A DNA stretch of 63,098 bases, taken from DATBLE01 sp050258035. GTDB taxonomy: Bacteria > Actinomycetota > Thermoleophilia > Gaiellales > Gaiellaceae. Location: the NCBI GenBank assembly GCA_050258035.1, contig JBLMYA010000038.1:1-63098 (forward strand). Reading direction: 5' to 3'. The position numbers and the translations under genes were made by a program. Every line of letters begins with the position of its first letter. Positions within the stretch are counted from its first letter, which is position 1. Positions 58,712 to 63,098 of this stretch are shown here, piece by piece. A model generated the notes under the pieces. The model did not search any database. It saw only the letters and a list, made by a program, of their open reading frames with translations, and was not told where the DNA came from.

Positions 58712-60675
58712 GCGTCTCCGCCGACAGGCCGTTCTCGGTCGGGCAGGTCGTCTGGACGCCGACCGACGACGCGCGCGAGAACTCCGTCCTCGCGCGCTAC
58801 CTCGCCTGGCTGCGCGCCGAGCGCGGCCTCGACTTCGCCGGCTACGAGGAACTCTGGCGGTGGTCGGTGAGCGACCTCGACGGTTTCTGGGCCTCGACGT
58901 GGGACTTCTTCGAGGTGCGGGCGGAGGCGCCGTACGAGCGGGTGCTCGGGTCGCGGGAGATGCCCGGCGCCGAGTGGTTCCCGGGCGCGCGGCTGAACTA
59001 CGCGGCCCACATGGTCGGACGCGACGAGGACACGGACTCGGTCGTCGTCATGGCCCGGTCGCAGTCGCGCGACCCGTTCGACCTGACCTTCGGCGACCTG
59101 CGCGACCAGGTCGCGAGGGCCCGCCTGGGCCTCCAGCGCCTCGGCGTCCACCCCGGCGACCGCGTCGTCGCCTACCTCCCGAACATCCCGGAGACGCTGG
59201 TCGCCTTCCTGGCAGCGGCCAGTCTCGGGGCGACCTGGGCGACCTGTCCGCCCGAGTTCGGGCCGCGGAGCGTGCTCGACCGGCTCGGCCAGCTGGCACC
59301 GTCCGTGCTGCTCGCCGTCGACGGCTACACGTGGGGCGAGACGCGGATCGACCGCCGCGATCAGGTCGCCGACGTGCGCGCAGGGTTGCCCTCCCTGCGC
59401 ACCGTGATCCACGTCGCGTACAACGGCAACGAGCTTCCGGACGCGGTTTCGTGGGACGAGCTGGTCGCCGAGCCGGGGCCGCTCGAGTTCGACCCGGTTC
59501 CGTTCGACCACCCGCTCTACGTACTCTTCTCGTCGGGCACGACCGGGCTGCCGAAGGCAATCGTCCACGGGCACGGCGGGATCCTGCTCGAGCACCTGAA
59601 GAACCACGGCTTCTCGTGGGACCTGCGCCCGGGCGACCGGCTGATGTGGTTCACGACGACGGCCTGGATGATGTGGAACGCGCTCGTCTCGGCGCTGCTC
59701 CACCGCTCGTCGATCGTGATGCTCGACGGAAACCCCGGGTATCCCGACCTGGCGACGCAGTGGCGGATGGTCGAGGAGACGCGCTCGACGATGTTCGGGC
59801 TCAGCCCCGCGTTCACCATGGCCTGCCGCAAGGAGGGGATGGAGCCCGGCCGCGACTTCGACCTGTCGACGTTGAAGCAGATCTGCGCCGCCGGCTCACC
59901 GCTTCCCGCCGACTCGTACGAGTGGATCTACGAGCAGGCGGGGCCGGAGATGATGCTCAACGTCGGCAGCGGCGGCACGGATGTGTGCACCGGGATCGTC
60001 CAGGGCTACCCGCTGCTTCCCGTCTACGCGGGCGAGATGGCAGCCAGGTGCCTCGGGGTCGACGTGGCCGCGTTCGACACCGACGGCAACGAGGTGGTCG
60101 GCGAGCTCGGGGAGCTCGTCATCCGCAGCCCGATGCCCTCGATGCCCGTGAAGTTCTGGAACGACGAGGACGGCTCGCGCTACCGGGCCGCGTACTTCGA
60201 GCACTACCCCGGGATCTGGCGGCACGGCGACTGGATCATGTTCACCGAGCGCGGGACGTCGATCATCACCGGGCGCTCCGACGCCACCCTCAACCGCGGC
60301 GGCGTCCGGCTCGGGACGAGCGAGCTCTACAGCGTCGTCGAGGAGTTCGACGAGGTCCTGGACGCGCTCGTCGTCCACCTCGAGGCGAGCGACGAGCTGT
60401 TGCTCTTCGTCGTCCTCCGCGACGGGGTCGAGCTCGACGACGGCCTGAAGGGACGGATCTCCGACGCGCTTCGGTCCAGCCTGTCTCCGCGCCACAAGCC
60501 CGACGACATCGTCGCCGTGCCCGCGATCCCGCGGACGATGACCGGGAAGAAGCTGGAGCTGCCGGTCAAGAAGATCCTCAGCGGCACGCCGGTCTCAGAG
60601 GTCGTCAACAAGGACGCCCTCGTCGATCCCGAGGCGATCGAGGCGTTCGCCGACTACGCAGGACGCCGCGGCTAG
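58708..60675 (+). CDS. aacS: Acetoacetyl-CoA synthetase-like AMP-forming ligase
   Basis: A 655-residue ANL-superfamily enzyme. The N-terminal domain typical of acetoacetyl-CoA synthetase is visible (VVWTPTDDARENSVLARYLA, LDGFWASTWDFFEV). P-loop FSSGTTGLPKAIVH; A5/A7 regions NVGSGGTDVCTG and WRHGDWIMF; and the adenylation Lys in MTGKKLELPVKKIL. It would activate acetoacetate or a related short keto/aromatic acid to its CoA ester, feeding central metabolism. Confidence 0.87.
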   Translation: MSVSADRPFSVGQVVWTPTDDARENSVLARYLAWLRAERGLDFAGYEELWRWSVSDLDGFWASTWDFFEVRAEAPYERVLGSREMPGAEWFPGARLNYAAHMVGRDEDTDSVVVMARSQSRDPFDLTFGDLRDQVARARLGLQRLGVHPGDRVVAYLPNIPETLVAFLAAASLGATWATCPPEFGPRSVLDRLGQLAPSVLLAVDGYTWGETRIDRRDQVADVRAGLPSLRTVIHVAYNGNELPDAVSWDELVAEPGPLEFDPVPFDHPLYVLFSSGTTGLPKAIVHGHGGILLEHLKNHGFSWDLRPGDRLMWFTTTAWMMWNALVSALLHRSSIVMLDGNPGYPDLATQWRMVEETRSTMFGLSPAFTMACRKEGMEPGRDFDLSTLKQICAAGSPLPADSYEWIYEQAGPEMMLNVGSGGTDVCTGIVQGYPLLPVYAGEMAARCLGVDVAAFDTDGNEVVGELGELVIRSPMPSMPVKFWNDEDGSRYRAAYFEHYPGIWRHGDWIMFTERGTSIITGRSDATLNRGGVRLGTSELYSVVEEFDEVLDALVVHLEASDELLLFVVLRDGVELDDGLKGRISDALRSSLSPRHKPDDIVAVPAIPRTMTGKKLELPVKKILSGTPVSEVVNKDALVDPEAIEAFADYAGRRG

Positions 60676-60761
60676 CCGGGAACATCGCCGCCCGGAGCGC
60701 ACCGGCGGTCAGTGCCGCGCCGGCGCCGTGGACAAGAAGTCACGATTTCGGCACAGGTCTG

Positions 60762-60772
60762 GTGCCAGGCAC
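60762..60772. promoter_or_regulatory. Palindrome in leader of the fused GMC gene
   Basis: GTGCC-A-GGCAC lies in the 185-bp gap before the fused GMC gene. It is followed by CCGGG-CTA-CCCGG (a possible short hairpin) and a TATAGT element (60808-60813). No matching -35 hexamer at normal spacing is found. GGAGAGAG precedes the ATG. Confidence 0.25.
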
Positions 60773-60860
60773 TGGCTGTGGAAAAACGCCGGGCTACCCG
60801 GGCCTCTTATAGTTGCCTCGACGTCTGCTCGAGGCCTGTCCAGGAGAGAAGGAGAGAGCG

Positions 60861-62777
60861 ATGATCGAACTGAGCGAGGGCGGCCGGGCCAGCCTCGACG
60901 CGATCTGCGACACGTTCGTTCCGGGCCAGGACGGGCTTCCGTCGGCAACGGACCTCCATGTCCCCGAGGTGATCGTCGACATCATGGGGGCCAACCCGAG
61001 CGCCGAGGCCCGCGACGGATTCGCCGGGCTGATCGAAGGCTGGGATCCCGGCTTCGCCTCCAGCTCGCAGCAGGATCGCGAGCAAACCCTTCTCGCTTGG
61101 TGCGATTCCGACGAAGTCATGCAGCGCGCCGCCTTCCAGGCGCTCCGGAAGCTGACCCTGCTCCTGTACTACGCGCTCCCCTGGCAGGGCGACGGCGAGC
61201 ACCCCGTAGAGGCGGCGCTCGGCTACCCCGGCCCGCACGGGATCCTGAAGGAGGCGCCGCCGAAGACGATCACGCCCCTCGAGATCACCGGTGACACGGA
61301 GCTCGACTGCGACGTGGTCGTCGTCGGCTCGGGCGCCGGCGGCGGCACCGCGGCCGGGGTCCTGGCCCAGGCGGGGCTCGACGTCGTCGTCGTCGAGGCG
61401 GGCGGGTACTTCGCCGAGCAGGACTTCGACGGCGCAGAGCTCAGCGGTTACGGGCGGCTCTACCTCGGCGGCGGTGGGCTCCCCACCACCGATCAGAGCA
61501 TCGGCCTGCTCGCCGGCTACTGCCTGGGCGGCGGCACCACGGTCAACTACACCTGGTGCTTCAGGACCCCCGACCACGTGCGCCAGGAATGGAAGGAGCG
61601 CTTCGGCCTCGACGACTGGGCAGGCGGCGACTTCGACGCCAGCCTGGATGCCGTCTGGGACCGGATCCACGTCAACTCCGAGAACAGCCCGCCCTCACGC
61701 CGCGACCTGCGCTTCCGGGAGGGCCTCGCGAAGCTCGGCTGGGACTGCCAGGTGATGCAGCGAAACGCCGTGGGCTGCACCGAGGACATCTGCGGCCAGT
61801 GCCACTTCGGTTGCCCGATCGGCGCGAAGCAGTCGACCATGAAGACCTGGCTGCAGGACGCCTACGACGCCGGCGCCCGGATCGTCGTCGACGCTTCTGT
61901 CGAGCGGGTCCTGATCGAGAACGGAGAGGCGAAGGGGGTCGAGGCGACGACGACCGGCGGGCACAAGCTGACCGTCCGCGCCCGCGCAGTTGCCGTGGCC
62001 GCGGGCGCGATCAACACGCCGGTCGTGCTCGTCCGCTCCGGGCTCGACAACCCGAACGTGGGCAAGAACCTGATGATCCACCCGGTGCTGCTCGTCTGGG
62101 CGCAGTTCGAGGAGGAGATACTCCCCTGGACGGGCGTCTTCGGCTCGACCTTCTCCGACGAGTTCCTCGATCTGGGCGAGGGATACGGGGTGAAGTACAT
62201 GCACGCCTCGTACCAGCCCGGCCTCCTGGCCCTGTTCGCCCCCTGGCGCGGCTCGGCCGAGCACTTCGAGCTGATGCGGAGCTTCCGTCACACGGGCGCC
62301 TACGGCGTCCTCCAGCGGGCCCGCGACCCCGGCGAGATCGTCGTCGGCAAGGACGGCCTCCCGACGCCGATCTGGCACCTGTCCGACTTCGACCGCCGCG
62401 TCATGCGCACGGGGCTCGACGGGCTGGCCCAGATCCTCGAGGCGGGCGGCGCGCGCCGGATCTACACCACCCACGCCGGCTGGGTCTCCTACGAGCCGAG
62501 GACGACGACGCGCGAGTCGATGATGCAGGCCGCCGACGACTGCGGCTGGGACGCCGCCCAGGTCACGCTCGGCGCCTTCCACCTGATGGGCACCGCCCAC
62601 ATGGGCAGCTCCCGTGAATCGACGGTGTGCGATCCGAACGGCGAGGCGTGGGACGCCCGCAACCTGTACGTGGTCGACGGCTCGGTGCTGCCGACCGCCC
62701 TCGGGGTGAACCCGATGATCACGATCGAGGCAGCCGCTCACAAGATCGCCCGGGGAATGGCGGCGAAGCTGGCATGA
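60861..62777 (+). CDS. GMC oxidoreductase fused to its small-subunit domain
   Basis: A 638-residue protein. Residues about 1-140 form a helical domain (LDAICDTFVPGQDGLPSATD) like the separate partner at 54400. The rest is a GMC flavoprotein: VVVGSGAGGGTAAGVLAQAG, CLGGGTTVNYTWCFR, the Cys cluster DICGQCHFGCPIGAKQST, and the C-terminal active-site region FHLMGTAHMGSSRES with LYVVDGSVLPTALGVNPM. It resembles long-chain alcohol oxidases. ATG 60861. Confidence 0.9.
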   Translation: MIELSEGGRASLDAICDTFVPGQDGLPSATDLHVPEVIVDIMGANPSAEARDGFAGLIEGWDPGFASSSQQDREQTLLAWCDSDEVMQRAAFQALRKLTLLLYYALPWQGDGEHPVEAALGYPGPHGILKEAPPKTITPLEITGDTELDCDVVVVGSGAGGGTAAGVLAQAGLDVVVVEAGGYFAEQDFDGAELSGYGRLYLGGGGLPTTDQSIGLLAGYCLGGGTTVNYTWCFRTPDHVRQEWKERFGLDDWAGGDFDASLDAVWDRIHVNSENSPPSRRDLRFREGLAKLGWDCQVMQRNAVGCTEDICGQCHFGCPIGAKQSTMKTWLQDAYDAGARIVVDASVERVLIENGEAKGVEATTTGGHKLTVRARAVAVAAGAINTPVVLVRSGLDNPNVGKNLMIHPVLLVWAQFEEEILPWTGVFGSTFSDEFLDLGEGYGVKYMHASYQPGLLALFAPWRGSAEHFELMRSFRHTGAYGVLQRARDPGEIVVGKDGLPTPIWHLSDFDRRVMRTGLDGLAQILEAGGARRIYTTHAGWVSYEPRTTTRESMMQAADDCGWDAAQVTLGAFHLMGTAHMGSSRESTVCDPNGEAWDARNLYVVDGSVLPTALGVNPMITIEAAAHKIARGMAAKLA

Positions 62778-63098
62778 ACGACCTCGTCGCGCTGTACTGG
62801 ACGACCTCCGGGCCGGTGGAGGTGCACGGCGGCCGGGAGTGGAGCCTGTTCGACATCGCCGACCGCTGCGCGCAGGCCGAGCGGGCGGGGTTCAAGGGCA
62901 TTGGGATCTGGCACGCCGACCTCCGGCACATCCTCGAGACCCGGTCGCTCGCGGACCTGAAGGCCCTGCTCGACGACCACGGGCTCGAGCATCTGGAGCT
63001 CGAGTGCCTGCTCGACTGGTTCCTCGACCCGGCCGACGAGAGCCGCCGCGCGGCGGACGCGACCCGCGAGCTCCTGTTCGAGGCCGCCGCCGTCCTCG
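62774..63098 (+). CDS. Sugar phosphate isomerase/epimerase-like TIM-barrel protein, partial
   Basis: First 108 residues of a protein that runs past the window end. It begins LVALYWTTSGPVEVHGGREW, then CAQAERAGFKGIGIWHADLR and LLDDHGLEHLELECLLDWFL, the pattern of xylose-isomerase-like AP-endonuclease-2 family barrels. The ATG overlaps the preceding stop (ATGA), so it is in the same operon. Members isomerise sugars or inositol-derived compounds. Confidence 0.8.
   Translation, partial: MNDLVALYWTTSGPVEVHGGREWSLFDIADRCAQAERAGFKGIGIWHADLRHILETRSLADLKALLDDHGLEHLELECLLDWFLDPADESRRAADATRELLFEAAAVL

Overview
The window is a dense, roughly 70% GC bacterial chromosome segment. Genes use many GTG starts and long chains of 4-nt overlaps (ATGA/GTGA), and no gap between genes exceeds about 190 bases. 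Gene content (a group-3b type NiFe hydrogenase, a DsbA/VKOR pair, two-domain copper oxidase, many oxidoreductases) and composition suggest a soil or sediment Actinomycetota, perhaps Thermoleophilia. That placement is an inference, because no rRNA or marker gene is present. I see no tRNA, rRNA, CRISPR array, transposase or prophage gene.

Layout. 1-2.7 kb (minus strand): hydrogenase genes hydB, a cyclic-nucleotide-binding protein, hydG and partial hydD. 2.8-10.7 kb (plus): maturation genes hypF-C-D-E, followed after 10 nt by phosphoketolase and then a compact acetate kinase. Together these suggest a fermentative or low-oxygen energy module. 10.7-16 kb: a small secreted protein, an ABC-2 exporter, and a threonine-degradation operon tdh-kbl-cupin/TPR. 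16-20.6 kb: zinc ribbon, DsbA-like oxidase plus VKOR, methyltransferase, membrane protein, class II aldolase, PAS-LuxR regulator. 20.6-23.7 kb (minus): a molybdate operon (regulator, small ORF, modA, modB, modC) with a palindromic operator at its head. 23.8-25.2 kb: TPP riboswitch and cytX. 25.2-30.5 kb: a DUF4129-MoxR-DUF58 operon ending in a PfkB kinase and an Asp-box protein. 30.5-36.2 kb: a small HTH-like gene flanked by palindromes, PhzF, SixA, an ABC-2 exporter, an aminotransferase, and a MarR/cupin divergent pair with two operators. 36.3-39.3 kb: an exported copper module (cupredoxin, two-domain multicopper oxidase, plastocyanin-like protein, SCO). 39.3-63.1 kb: a large catabolic region with a VAO-type flavoprotein, PTE-like hydrolase, SDRs, HIBADH-like reductase, MetE-like protein, amidohydrolase, amidase, ThDP decarboxylase, branched-chain-type ABC importer, two GMC oxidoreductases, Zn-ADH, VOC protein and acetoacetyl-CoA synthetase.

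The most notable signals not explained by gene calls are two. First, five copies of a palindrome of form C-WW-GTRACA-N3-TGTTAC-WW-G occur: one inside hypF, two beside a small HTH-like gene, and two between convergent genes. Second, four downstream operon genes (including livF and the multicopper oxidase) appear to begin at a CTG that overlaps the previous stop as CTGA. The 39-63 kb catabolic region looks like an uncharacterised import and oxidation pathway for a methoxylated, aromatic or amide-containing organic compound. Its substrate cannot be read from sequence alone.
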